Shown here: positions 43,477-52,178 of the stretch, piece by piece
How positions within the stretch are numbered: the first letter of the stretch is position 1
Layout: every line of letters starts with the position of its first letter
Source of the DNA: Chryseobacterium echinoideorum
GTDB taxonomy: Bacteria; Bacteroidota; Bacteroidia; Flavobacteriales; Weeksellaceae
Assembly: GCF_007474535.1 (NCBI RefSeq)
Contig: NZ_VKNW01000001.1
Location: 496,001-560,000, forward strand
Length of the DNA: 64,000 nucleotides
Direction of reading: 5' to 3'
The notes under the pieces: model-generated
The model's input: only the letters and a program-made list of their open reading frames with translations
Database searches by the model: none
Told to the model about the DNA's origin: nothing
Made by a program: the position numbers and the translations under genes

Positions 43477-44391
43477 TTGAGTACTTATTTAACGATATTA
43501 GGCTTTAATTCTGCTATTCCGACGATTAATACATCACCAACATCACAGCTTCTGGAAATGGAAGAACGCTGTTTTCTGATTGATTGTGGAGAAGGAACAC
43601 AGGTACAGCTTAGAAAAGCCAAAGCAAGATTTTCGAAGATTAATCATATTTTTATTTCGCATCTTCACGGCGACCATTGTTTTGGTTTGCCAGGATTGAT
43701 CGCATCTTTCAGACTTTTGGGAAGAGAAAATCCGCTTCATGTGTACGGACCAAAAGGAATAAAAAAAATGCTGGAAACAATATTTACCATCACTGAAACC
43801 CATCGTGGCTTCGAAGTGATTTATCATGAGCTGGATAAAGATTATTCGGAAAAAATTTACGAAGATAATAGGGTAGAAGTTTACACCATTCCGCTGAACC
43901 ACAGAATTTACTGCAACGGATATTTGTTCAGAGAAAAGCCTAAAGAAAGACACATTAATATGGAAGAAGTCTCTAAATACAGTGAAATTGAGACTTGCGA
44001 TTATCATCATCTGAAAGCCGGAAAAGATTTTGTGCTGAGTGACGGATATGTTCTGAAAAATGAAATTCTGACAACAGATCCTGCACTACCGGTTTCTTAT
44101 GCATTTTGCAGCGACACCAGATATTTAGAATCTGTTGTTCCTATTATCAAAAATGTCAGTGTTCTTTACCATGAGTCTACATTTCTTCATGATTTGAAAG
44201 AGATGGCAGATTACACAGGTCATGCTACTGCGTTGGAAGCGGCTACGATTGCCAAAAAAGCTGAGGTTGGAAAGTTGATTTTAGGTCACTTCTCTAATCG
44301 TTACGGTGACTTAACGGTTTTTACTGATGAAGCGAGAAATGTTTTCCCTAATACGTATCTTCCTAAAGCACTGGAGTGTGTGAAAATTTGA
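43477..44391 (+). CDS. rnz: Ribonuclease Z
   Basis: 304 residues, usual length. TTG start at 43477, the only plausible start after the -7 box; MSTYLTILGFNSAIPT matches the family N-terminus. Metallo-beta-lactamase metal motif HLHGDH (62-67) in IFISHLHGDHCFGLPGL, exosite region GYLFREKPKERHINME, YAFCSDTRYLESV, YHESTF and GHATALEAA-x-AKKAEVGKL, GHFSNRYGDL. Trims tRNA 3' ends. One base before the TIGR02757 gene. Confidence 0.95.
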   Translation: MSTYLTILGFNSAIPTINTSPTSQLLEMEERCFLIDCGEGTQVQLRKAKARFSKINHIFISHLHGDHCFGLPGLIASFRLLGRENPLHVYGPKGIKKMLETIFTITETHRGFEVIYHELDKDYSEKIYEDNRVEVYTIPLNHRIYCNGYLFREKPKERHINMEEVSKYSEIETCDYHHLKAGKDFVLSDGYVLKNEILTTDPALPVSYAFCSDTRYLESVVPIIKNVSVLYHESTFLHDLKEMADYTGHATALEAATIAKKAEVGKLILGHFSNRYGDLTVFTDEARNVFPNTYLPKALECVKI

Positions 44392-44392
44392 T

Positions 44393-45166
44393 ATGGAAAT
44401 GAATTTTTCAGAATTAAAAGATTTTCTGAACGAAAAGGCAGACTTTTACAACAATCTGGAGTTTATTCAGGATGATCCTGTACAGATTCCGCATCGTTTC
44501 AGTTTGAAACAGGATGTAGAAATTGCAGGTTTTCTGGCTGCAACTATAGCTTGGGGAAACAGAAAGTCTATTATAAGATCTGCCGAAAAAATGCTGGATA
44601 TTATGGGGAATTCTCCTTATGATTTTGTGAGGAATCATACAGAAAGTGATTTGATCTTTTTACAGGATAAAAATATTCACAGAACTTTCAACGGTGAGGA
44701 TTTTATTTACTTCATCCGTCAGTTTCAAAAAATTTACAGTGAAAATGAAAGCCTTGAAGATTTATTTTTAATTAATAATAACGAAACCAATTTTCAGCAT
44801 TCCATAGAGCGGTTTCGGCAGAAATTTTTGGGAACAGAAAAACACAGAACGCATAAACATGTAAGTTCACCCTATAAAAATTCTTCTTCCAAACGAATCA
44901 TGATGTTTCTCAGATGGATGATAAGGAAAGATAACCGGGGAGTAGATTTCGGAATCTGGCAAAAAATAGATCAACGGTTTTTGTCTATTCCTTTAGATGT
45001 TCATACAGGAAATATTTCCAGAAAGTTGGGGCTGATTTCCAGAACTCAAAATGACTGGAAAACAGTAGAGGAACTTGATGTAATTGTAAGAAAGCTGGAT
45101 GATAAAGATCCTTCCAAATATGATTTTGCGCTTTTTGGACTTGGAGTGACTAAAGATTTATTATAA
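44393..45166 (+). CDS. TIGR02757-family protein
   Basis: 257 residues, no signal or TM. Strings such as DPVQIPHRFSLKQDVEIAGF, SSKRIMMFLRWMIRKD-RGVD and IPLDVHTGNISRKLGL with FALFGLGVTKD fit the family, which is conserved in Bacteroidota. The helix-rich region with LDVHTGNISRKLGL resembles HhH DNA glycosylases, but activity is unknown. Operon with rnz. Confidence 0.85.
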   Translation: MEMNFSELKDFLNEKADFYNNLEFIQDDPVQIPHRFSLKQDVEIAGFLAATIAWGNRKSIIRSAEKMLDIMGNSPYDFVRNHTESDLIFLQDKNIHRTFNGEDFIYFIRQFQKIYSENESLEDLFLINNNETNFQHSIERFRQKFLGTEKHRTHKHVSSPYKNSSSKRIMMFLRWMIRKDNRGVDFGIWQKIDQRFLSIPLDVHTGNISRKLGLISRTQNDWKTVEELDVIVRKLDDKDPSKYDFALFGLGVTKDLL

Positions 45167-45187
45167 AACAAAAAATGAATTGAACTG

Positions 45188-45718
45188 ATGAAAAAGTCAT
45201 ACGAGAAAATAGAATTTCTGGAAAAAATAGCCAACGGAATTACCTGGTGGATTGGTTCTATACCTTCTTTAATTGCCCATACTCTGTTTTTTATCATATC
45301 GTTTTTACTGCCCATACTCAATATAGTTGAGTTTGATAAAATGCTTCTGATTCTTACTACAGTGGTTTCTTTGGAAGCTATTTATCTTGCCATTTTTATC
45401 CAGATGTCAGTAAATAAAAGCCATGAGAAGATTGAAGATATTCAGGAAGACATTGAAGACATTCAGGAGGATATTGAGGAGATAAGCGAAGATATCGAAG
45501 AAATCAGTGAGGATATTGAGGGGATCAACGAGGATATTGAAGATATTCAGGAAGATATTGAAGAGATTAACGAAGAAGAAGAGGAGGACGACCACAACGA
45601 ACGAGCAAAAAACGTAATCCTGAAAAGCAATGTTAGCAGTAATAAAAACGAAATTAAATTTCTGAAAGATAAAATTACAGAACTTCAGAATAAAATTGAC
45701 GAGCTGAAAAAAGATTAA
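45188..45718 (+). CDS. DUF1003-type membrane protein with extended coiled coil
   Basis: 176 residues. Two TM helices at about 27-48 and 52-74 match the DUF1003 core (IPSLIAHTLFF, FDKMLLILTTVVSLEAIYLA, IFIQMS). Residues 82-130 are seven perfect heptads of the form I-E-x-I-x-E-D, all strongly acidic, followed by an EEEEEDD patch and a second coiled coil (about 150-176). The heptads come from a 21-nt repeat (45431-45577). The acidic extension is much longer than the usual DUF1003 tail. Located 21 bp after TIGR02757. Confidence 0.85.
   Translation: MKKSYEKIEFLEKIANGITWWIGSIPSLIAHTLFFIISFLLPILNIVEFDKMLLILTTVVSLEAIYLAIFIQMSVNKSHEKIEDIQEDIEDIQEDIEEISEDIEEISEDIEGINEDIEDIQEDIEEINEEEEEDDHNERAKNVILKSNVSSNKNEIKFLKDKITELQNKIDELKKD
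45431..45577 (+). repeat. Seven tandem 21-nt heptad-coding repeats
   Basis: Seven units near (ATTGAAGATATTCAGGAAGA), each coding I-E-[D/E/G]-I-[Q/S/N]-E-[D/E]. Diverged at third positions but constant in hydrophobic a/d positions, which points to selection on the coiled coil. Confidence 0.85.
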
Positions 45719-45849
45719 TTTTATTTTTTTTCTTCACTATCTATAGCAAGTCAGTTGTTACAGATATTAAATTCTGACTTTCAGATTATTAAATATTTTT
45801 TTATCTAAATTAAATGAATTTTTATTGAGAAATTTTCAAAATATAGGAT

Positions 45850-45876
45850 ATTCAATTAAAGTTTGATTCAATTAAA
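45850..45876 (+). repeat. Short direct repeat upstream of the first choice-of-anchor L gene
   Basis: ATTCAATTAAA at 45850-45860 and 45866-45876, 16 nt apart, upstream of the -7 box. Might be a regulator site; not seen at the two downstream paralogs. The remaining 229-bp gap is AT-rich. Confidence 0.35.
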
Positions 45877-45923
45877 ACTTATTTATCAATAATTGAAAAA
45901 TATGTTAATTCATTAAAAATTGG

Positions 45924-45931
45924 TATTTTTG
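45924..45931 (+). promoter_or_regulatory. -7 box of the first choice-of-anchor L gene
   Basis: TATTTTTG, 16 nt before the ATG; the stretch TATTTTTG...AAAATGTTAAAT recurs at the second paralog. Confidence 0.45.
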
Positions 45932-45947
45932 GACAAACAATTCCAAA

Positions 45948-48308
45948 ATGTTAAATTATAGATTAAAAAATTACTTTAAATTAAGTTTTTTTCTACTTTT
46001 TCTTATTGGGTTCAAATCTTATGCCCAGAAAAGATCAATTCATGATAAGAAGGTAAATCCTTCTGCTGCAAAAGCAGGTGATTTAATAGATGTAAATACT
46101 GCGTCCTATCCTCAAAGTGCTTTTACCCCTACTCAATTAGTCACCAATGTACTTGTAGGATCTGGCTCCAGTTGTGGTGCTCCCAATATTTCAAATGTTA
46201 CCGTTTCTCCTAATCATCCAGTCACTATGAATGACAGGTTTTGGGGATATTTTAATAAAACTACATCTGGTTTTCCTTTTCAGCAAGGAATCGTTCTGAC
46301 AACAGGTTTTGCCAGAAAAGCGGGAAACAATCCTGAGGCAAGTGTTTTAAATGACGGCAATGGAGGAGGAAGTGATGCGGATCTTATTGCGGCTATCGGA
46401 GCTACGACTACGATTAATAATGCTGCCATTTTAGAGTTCGACTTTATTCCTTCCAGTACACAGATGAAGTTTAACTATATTTTTGCTTCTGAAGAATATA
46501 CAGGTTCGTTTCCATGTCCTCCAACGCAGTATGATGATGCTTTTGCCTTATTGCTAAAGCCAAATACACCAGGTTCCACTTACACCAATCTGGCTGTTTT
46601 ACCAGGTGGAGCAGGACCTGTTTCGGTAACAAATATTTTACCGGCAAGTTTTTCTTGCGGCCCCATTAATGGAAACTATTTCGGCTCTCTATCTCCTAAT
46701 GCAACCAACTACAATGGGATTACTGCTCCTCTTACAGCACAAGCAACGGTGATACCGGGACAGTCATATCATATAAAGATGGTTGTTGCAGATGCAAGAG
46801 ATTCAATATACGGTTCTGCTGTTTTTTTAGAGGCAGGATCTTTTGATATAGGAATAAGTATTGTAGATAGTGCGGGAAATCCTTTGCCTGAAACAATCAA
46901 TGTTTGCGATAATGCACCCCAGGTTTTAACGGCGCTTACCTCTGCGGTTCCGGGAACTACATATCAATGGCTCAGAAACGATGTTCCGATTACTGGAGCT
47001 ACAAGTGTATCTTATACAGCAACATTACCTGGAGTTTATAAAGTTCAGGTATCATTACCGGGATCTACATGTCCTGTAGAAGCAAAAATTACCATTGTTG
47101 GAGGTACTTCGCCGGCTGCACAAAATGCAACATTAAAACTTTGTGCAACTCCTGCCGTAAGTAGTTTTAATTTGAATGACGCAAAGCCGCTAATCAGTAC
47201 AGCAAGTGGTGCATTATTCCGTTTTTATACCAATCAGGCAGATGCGCAGCTTCAGAACAATAATTTTATTTCGGATGCTGCTTTATCCTTGTATAATGGA
47301 AGCGATGGTCAGGTTCTGCACGTAGTTGTTTCTGATGGAGGTTTTTGCAGTAGATTGGTTACCTTGACATTAAGGAAAGAAGATACTCCGGTTGCGCAGC
47401 TTGTAAGTACAAAACTCAGCATCTGTGCAGGAGAATCTGCAACACTCACTGCATCTGGAGGAGTTACTTATCAATGGGATGGCTTTTCAGGAACAGGAGC
47501 TGTAAGAACAGTTTCTCCAACACAAACTACAACATATACTGTGTATGCAGTCGGAGCTCAGGGTTGTAAGTCTTTACAGCCTGCCGTAATTACTGTAGAA
47601 GTTGTGCCTGCAATTAAATCAAATTTAACAGGCGGATATATTTGTGAAGGCGATAGAACCACTTTAGATGCAGGTGCAGGACCGGGTTATTCTTATACCT
47701 GGAGTAACGGAGCAACAGGTCAGACGCTTGTTGCTGATAGCCCTGGATTATATTTTGTAGACATCACCAATGGAGTATGTACAAAAAGATTTACCACAGA
47801 AGTAAAACAGGCTACAATTCCGGAAATTGTAAACGTGGATTACAATCAAAATGGTTCTTTAATTATTACAGCTTCCAATATCGGTGGCGGAGTTTTAGAA
47901 TATTCTGCAGATAATGGAGTTACATGGCAAAGTTCAAATTTATTTAATAACATTCCAAATAATACAATTATCTATATAAGGGTTAGAGTAAAAAACACGA
48001 GCTGTGTAGGTTATCTTGAATATTTTACCTTTATCATGCAAAATGTGATTACGCCTAACGGAGATAATGTAAATGATAAAATTGATTTCAGAGGAATCAG
48101 TAATTACAATAACTTTCAGGTAATTGTTTCAGACCGTTACGGCAGAGAAGTTTACAAAGCTGATAAAACAAGACCTTTTTGGGACGGATATTTCCAGGGG
48201 AAAAAATTGCCTACTGCATCATATTGGTATCAGATTACATTTGAAGATCCTGCCAGTAAGCAGCTTACAGTAAAAACAGGTTGGATTTTACTTAAAAATA
48301 TAGAATAG
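45948..48308 (+). CDS. Choice-of-anchor L, T9SS type B surface protein, paralog 1
   Basis: 786 residues. Signal peptide ends about GFKSYAQ. Choice-of-anchor L domain at about 40-290 (WGYFNKTTSGFPFQQGIVLT, FDFIPSSTQMKFNYIFASEE, LPGGAGPVSVTNI). Then three Ig-like/PKD-like domains (INVCDNAPQ, CAGESATLTASGGVTYQW, CEGDRTTLDAGAGPGYSYTW). The last about 90 residues form the gliding-motility-type sorting domain (NVITPNGDNVNDKIDFRGIS, SDRYGREVYK, ASYWYQITF, GWILLKN). Expected to be secreted by T9SS and displayed on the cell surface. First of three tandem paralogs; ends in a strong terminator. Confidence 0.92.
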   Translation: MLNYRLKNYFKLSFFLLFLIGFKSYAQKRSIHDKKVNPSAAKAGDLIDVNTASYPQSAFTPTQLVTNVLVGSGSSCGAPNISNVTVSPNHPVTMNDRFWGYFNKTTSGFPFQQGIVLTTGFARKAGNNPEASVLNDGNGGGSDADLIAAIGATTTINNAAILEFDFIPSSTQMKFNYIFASEEYTGSFPCPPTQYDDAFALLLKPNTPGSTYTNLAVLPGGAGPVSVTNILPASFSCGPINGNYFGSLSPNATNYNGITAPLTAQATVIPGQSYHIKMVVADARDSIYGSAVFLEAGSFDIGISIVDSAGNPLPETINVCDNAPQVLTALTSAVPGTTYQWLRNDVPITGATSVSYTATLPGVYKVQVSLPGSTCPVEAKITIVGGTSPAAQNATLKLCATPAVSSFNLNDAKPLISTASGALFRFYTNQADAQLQNNNFISDAALSLYNGSDGQVLHVVVSDGGFCSRLVTLTLRKEDTPVAQLVSTKLSICAGESATLTASGGVTYQWDGFSGTGAVRTVSPTQTTTYTVYAVGAQGCKSLQPAVITVEVVPAIKSNLTGGYICEGDRTTLDAGAGPGYSYTWSNGATGQTLVADSPGLYFVDITNGVCTKRFTTEVKQATIPEIVNVDYNQNGSLIITASNIGGGVLEYSADNGVTWQSSNLFNNIPNNTIIYIRVRVKNTSCVGYLEYFTFIMQNVITPNGDNVNDKIDFRGISNYNNFQVIVSDRYGREVYKADKTRPFWDGYFQGKKLPTASYWYQITFEDPASKQLTVKTGWILLKNIE

Positions 48309-48326
48309 CCTTATAATTAATAATTG

Positions 48327-48353
48327 AAAGACCGATATTTTCGGTCTTTTTTT
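48327..48353 (+). terminator. Terminator of paralog 1
   Basis: 9-bp stem AAAGACCGA (48327-48335) and TCGGTCTTT (48341-48349), then T run. Confidence 0.8.
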
Positions 48354-48441
48354 GTGATCATCATTTCAGATAATTTATAATCGGACATTATAATTGCGAT
48401 AATGTAATTGATTTTCAACTAAATTTTAATTAAAAAAATAG

Positions 48442-48449
48442 TATTTTTG
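48442..48449 (+). promoter_or_regulatory. -7 box of the second choice-of-anchor L gene
   Basis: TATTTTTG, 15 nt before the ATG at 48465; same arrangement as paralog 1. Confidence 0.45.
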
Positions 48450-48464
48450 TTCAAAATAGCTAAA

Positions 48465-51400
48465 ATGTTAAATAACATATTTAAAAATATACTCTATATT
48501 TTCGTTTTTTTGCTAATTGGTAATCAAGCTTTTCTTTCACAGCAGCGTTCAGGTAAGCAGTTGAGTAAAGCTTCCAGTCAAACGATGAAAGCAGGAGCAT
48601 TTATTGATGTGAATGCTGCCGGTTATGTAGAGTCTTCATATAGTGTTTCTCAACTTGTGAAAGATGTTTTAATAGCTGGTGGTTCTACCTGTTCTACTGC
48701 AAATGTTTCTAATGTAGTTGTTTCTCCCAACCTGTCGGCAAGCAGTCAAAATAGAAGTTGGGGTTTTTTTAACAAAGGAACTACCAATTTTCCTTTTGCT
48801 AAAGGAATTGTTCTTACCACAGGACATGCAAGAAAAGCAGGTAATACATTTCAGGCAGCACAGCTGGGTGACGCATTAGGAACGCAGGGAGATATAGATC
48901 TTGCTACAGCATTAAATATTCCGAATAATATGCTGGAAGATGCAACTTATATAGAATTTGATTTTGTACCTACTTCCACAGAAGTAAGTTTCAGATATTT
49001 ATTTGCTTCAGAAGAATATGACAGTAATTTTCCATGTCAGTTTGTTGATGGTTTTGCTTTATTGTTAAAAAAAGTAGGTGATCCCAGTTACACCAATTTG
49101 GCAGTTTTACCGGGCGGTGCAGGTCCTGTAAGTGTACAGAATATTCGTCCGGCGACACAATTTAGCGGAGCGCCTCTTACCTGTGGAGCTTTGAATGCTG
49201 CCTATTTTGGAGGATATAATAATGCCGCTATTGAAACGAATTTTAATGGTCGTACCGTTCCCTTAACTGCGAAAGCAACAGTAATACCTGGTGAGACTTA
49301 TCATTTTAAGATGGTTTTGGCAGATTATGATGATTCTACGTATGATTCCGGTGTTTTCTTGGAGGCAGGATCTTTTGATATTGGGGTGAAAATTTTGGAC
49401 CCTGCAGGCGTACAACTTCCTGCATCTATCAATGTCTGCGACAATGCACCAACAACATTTACTGCTTCAACGCAGATTGCGGGGGCAACTTATCAGTGGT
49501 TTTTAGGTCCGAATGCAATTACAGGAGCAACCAATGCTTCTTATACAGCTACCCAGCCCGGAGTTTATAAAGTTGAAGTAACGATTCCTGGAAACTCATG
49601 TCCCGGAACAGCTACTATAACAGTAGTTGGAGGTACATCTCCTACGGTTCAGAATGCTACACTTACGAGCTGTTATGCATCGGGAAATGTAAATTTTAAT
49701 CTTACTGCTGCTCAAACAGCTATAAGCACAACCCCCGGAGTAACATTTTCATATTATCTGAATCAATCTGATGCAAACGCAGGAAATACGAATACCATTA
49801 ATTCGCCTACTACTTTTTCAAGTGCAGGCGGTCAGACGATTTATGTCTTGGTTAAAAATGGCTTTTGTTCGCGTGTTGCTCAGCTTCAGCTGATTAAAGC
49901 TCCTGAAATTATTGCAAATATTGCCACACCTGCAGCTTTAACGTGTGCTAATGCTCAGGTTACTCTTGATGCTTCGGGATCTGTTTTTCCTGCTAATTCA
50001 ACATTTTTATGGACTGCAGCAGGAGGGGGAAATATTGTTTCCGGAGCAGATACACTAAATCCTGTAGTAAATTCTGCGGGAACGTATACATTAACAATTT
50101 CAAACACTTATCAGCCAGGAAATGTAGGTTGTACAGGTACGGGTACAGTAACGGTAGTTGGAGACAGTACACCACCACAAACTGGTTTGACAGCGAGTAA
50201 AATATTGATCTGCGAAGGAGAATCTGTAACCCTTACTGCAACAGGAGGAGTTACCTATAATTGGACAACACTTCCGGGTACAGGAAATACACAAACGGTA
50301 ACACCAGCCACAACCACTACTTACAGTGTAACAGCTATAGGAGCAAATGGCTGTGTCTCTACTGCACCTGCAACCATTACAATCGAAGTATCACAGCCAA
50401 TTACAGTACAAAATGCAACAATTTTAAAATGCTACCAACAAGGAAATATTACTTATGACTTAACATCTGCACAAAGTAATATCACCACTTCCGCAACGGC
50501 AACTTTTGCGTATTATTTAAATCAGTCGGATGCGAACGCTGGTAATGCCAATACAATCGGAAATACTACTAATTTTCAAAGTGCAGGAAATCAGACAATC
50601 TACGTGCTAGTTAAAAATGGCGGTTGCAGCTATGTGGTTACTTTACAGCTATTGACAACACAACCTACCAATTTATCTATTGCAGCACCACAAACAATAA
50701 CATGTACTCTTCCTCAGGTCACACTGGATGCATCCTCCTCTACGATACCAACAGGGTCTACAATTCAGTGGACAACAACAGGTGGAAATATTGTTTCAGG
50801 AGCAAATTCTTTGAATCCGGTAGTGAATGCAGGAGGTACTTATACTTTAACAGTATCAAATATTTCAGCTCCATCTGGCTTAAACTGTACGTTTACAGCA
50901 ACAGTTACTGTGGTTGAGAATAAAACGCTTCCGGTTGCAAATGTAGGAGCATCTGTTCCGCAAATTTGTCCCGGAGAATCAGTAACACTTACGGCTACTG
51001 GCGGAGTTTCTTACGTATGGTCAAATTTAACGGGAACAGGGAATACCCAGGTTGTCTCACCTGCGACAACTACAACTTACACTGTTACAGCAATTGGTGC
51101 TAATGGATGTGTATCTGCTAATCCTGCCACTGTTACAGTAATTGTAGGACCTCCTACTGCAATTGTTGCAGCATCAAAATCAAAAATATGTGCAGGTGAA
51201 TCTGTTACATTAACGGCAAGTGGCGGTTTTACTTATAACTGGGTAGGATTGACAGGAACTGGTAACACACAGATTGTTTCGCCAACAACAACCACAACTT
51301 ATGAGGTTTTTGCTTTGGGTGGAAATGGATGTGTTTCTAATACTCCTGCAACGATAACTATTGAAGTGGTTCCGGCAATTGTCTCAACTTTAGAAGATGT

Positions 51401-52070
51401 ATATGTTTGTGAAGGAGATGAAGGAACTTTAGATGCGGGATCAGGACCAGGCTATACTTATGTGTGGAGTACAGGACAGACCACTCAGACTATTACAACG
51501 AACGTACCCGGTTCTTATTCTGTAACAATCAGCAACGGAACTTGTTCAAGACTTTTTACGGCACAAATTATTAATCCTGATCTGCCTCAATTTAGCAATA
51601 TCGTATATAAGGAAGGAGTATTAACTCTCACTACAACCAATCCTGCCGGCGGAGTTTTAGAATACTCAATTGACGGCGGAGTTACATGGCAGCCATCAAA
51701 TGTTTTTTATAATGTGATGAAGAATATCAATTATAATATTCAGGTAAGAGTTCAGGGAGCTAAATGCAGTACTACAATAGAGTTTTTTACTTTTGTCATC
51801 AGTAATGCGATTACTCCGAATAGTGATGGAATAAATGATTATATTGACTTTAGCGGGATAAGTGGTTACAAAAACTTTGCAGCATCTATTTTTGATAGAT
51901 ATGGAGCAGAACTTTTCAAAGCAGATAAATCAAACACAAGATGGAATGGTTCTCTGAAAGGAATTAATCTTCCAACGGCGACGTACTGGTATAGGGTACA
52001 ATGGGAAAATCCTGCAAGTAAAAAACTTGAGCTAAAATCCGGATGGATTTTATTGAAAAATAGAAATTAA
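48465..52070 (+). CDS. Choice-of-anchor L, T9SS type B surface protein, paralog 2 (expanded)
   Basis: 1201 residues from the ATG at 48465; an upstream in-frame TTG at 48447 overlaps the -7 box and is rejected. Signal peptide ends about FLSQQR. Anchor L domain about 35-290 (WGFFNKGTTNFPFAKGIVLT, LPGGAGPVSVQNIRP), then a Thr/Val-rich stalk of repeated Ig/PKD domains that holds two copies of a 253-residue unit (397-649, 650 to about 895) plus extra copies of the ICxGESVTLTA domain. C-terminal type B sorting domain (NAITPNSDGINDYIDFSGIS, FDRYGAELFK, GWILLKN). About 415 residues longer than its neighbours because of the internal duplication. Surface-exposed, function unknown. Confidence 0.92.
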   Translation: MLNNIFKNILYIFVFLLIGNQAFLSQQRSGKQLSKASSQTMKAGAFIDVNAAGYVESSYSVSQLVKDVLIAGGSTCSTANVSNVVVSPNLSASSQNRSWGFFNKGTTNFPFAKGIVLTTGHARKAGNTFQAAQLGDALGTQGDIDLATALNIPNNMLEDATYIEFDFVPTSTEVSFRYLFASEEYDSNFPCQFVDGFALLLKKVGDPSYTNLAVLPGGAGPVSVQNIRPATQFSGAPLTCGALNAAYFGGYNNAAIETNFNGRTVPLTAKATVIPGETYHFKMVLADYDDSTYDSGVFLEAGSFDIGVKILDPAGVQLPASINVCDNAPTTFTASTQIAGATYQWFLGPNAITGATNASYTATQPGVYKVEVTIPGNSCPGTATITVVGGTSPTVQNATLTSCYASGNVNFNLTAAQTAISTTPGVTFSYYLNQSDANAGNTNTINSPTTFSSAGGQTIYVLVKNGFCSRVAQLQLIKAPEIIANIATPAALTCANAQVTLDASGSVFPANSTFLWTAAGGGNIVSGADTLNPVVNSAGTYTLTISNTYQPGNVGCTGTGTVTVVGDSTPPQTGLTASKILICEGESVTLTATGGVTYNWTTLPGTGNTQTVTPATTTTYSVTAIGANGCVSTAPATITIEVSQPITVQNATILKCYQQGNITYDLTSAQSNITTSATATFAYYLNQSDANAGNANTIGNTTNFQSAGNQTIYVLVKNGGCSYVVTLQLLTTQPTNLSIAAPQTITCTLPQVTLDASSSTIPTGSTIQWTTTGGNIVSGANSLNPVVNAGGTYTLTVSNISAPSGLNCTFTATVTVVENKTLPVANVGASVPQICPGESVTLTATGGVSYVWSNLTGTGNTQVVSPATTTTYTVTAIGANGCVSANPATVTVIVGPPTAIVAASKSKICAGESVTLTASGGFTYNWVGLTGTGNTQIVSPTTTTTYEVFALGGNGCVSNTPATITIEVVPAIVSTLEDVYVCEGDEGTLDAGSGPGYTYVWSTGQTTQTITTNVPGSYSVTISNGTCSRLFTAQIINPDLPQFSNIVYKEGVLTLTTTNPAGGVLEYSIDGGVTWQPSNVFYNVMKNINYNIQVRVQGAKCSTTIEFFTFVISNAITPNSDGINDYIDFSGISGYKNFAASIFDRYGAELFKADKSNTRWNGSLKGINLPTATYWYRVQWENPASKKLELKSGWILLKNRN
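49653..51148 (+). repeat. Tandem duplication of a 253-residue stalk unit
   Basis: Unit 1 49653-50411 and unit 2 50412-51148 both encode NAT-x-L-C, YYLNQSDANAG-NTI, QTIYVLVKNG, ASG/ASSS, GGNIVSGA-LNPVV, GTYTLT, ESVTLTATGGV and TVTAIGANGCVS. Diverged but in the same order and length, so a domain-level duplication rather than recent copying. Confidence 0.85.
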
Positions 52071-52077
52071 TAAAAAG

Positions 52078-52110
52078 AAAGAGTTATTCATATCGAATAA
52101 CTCTTTTTTC
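52078..52110 (+). terminator. Terminator of paralog 2
   Basis: 12-bp stem AAAGAGTTATTC (52078-52089), loop ATATC, GAATAACTCTTT (52095-52106), then T run. Confidence 0.8.
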
Positions 52111-52154
52111 TTATAAAAAATATAGATATTGATGATGTTTTATCAAAAAATAAT

Positions 52155-52162
52155 TAAATTTG
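52155..52162 (+). promoter_or_regulatory. -7 box of the third choice-of-anchor L gene
   Basis: TAAATTTG, 16 nt before the ATG at 52179. Confidence 0.45.
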
Positions 52163-52178
52163 ATGAAACAATATTATT

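Noticed and set aside
45407..45595. 62-codon minus-strand frame opposite the heptad repeats
   Set aside because: Frame is open only because the repeat complement lacks stops; low-complexity hydrophobic product.
50009..50917. Several 60-97-codon alternate-frame ORFs in the Thr-rich stalk region
   Set aside because: They arise from the biased codon composition of repeats and resemble no protein.
49653..51400. Regular repeats that could suggest a CRISPR array
   Set aside because: Repeats are in frame, long, and encode duplicated Ig/PKD domains; no short identical direct repeats or cas genes.
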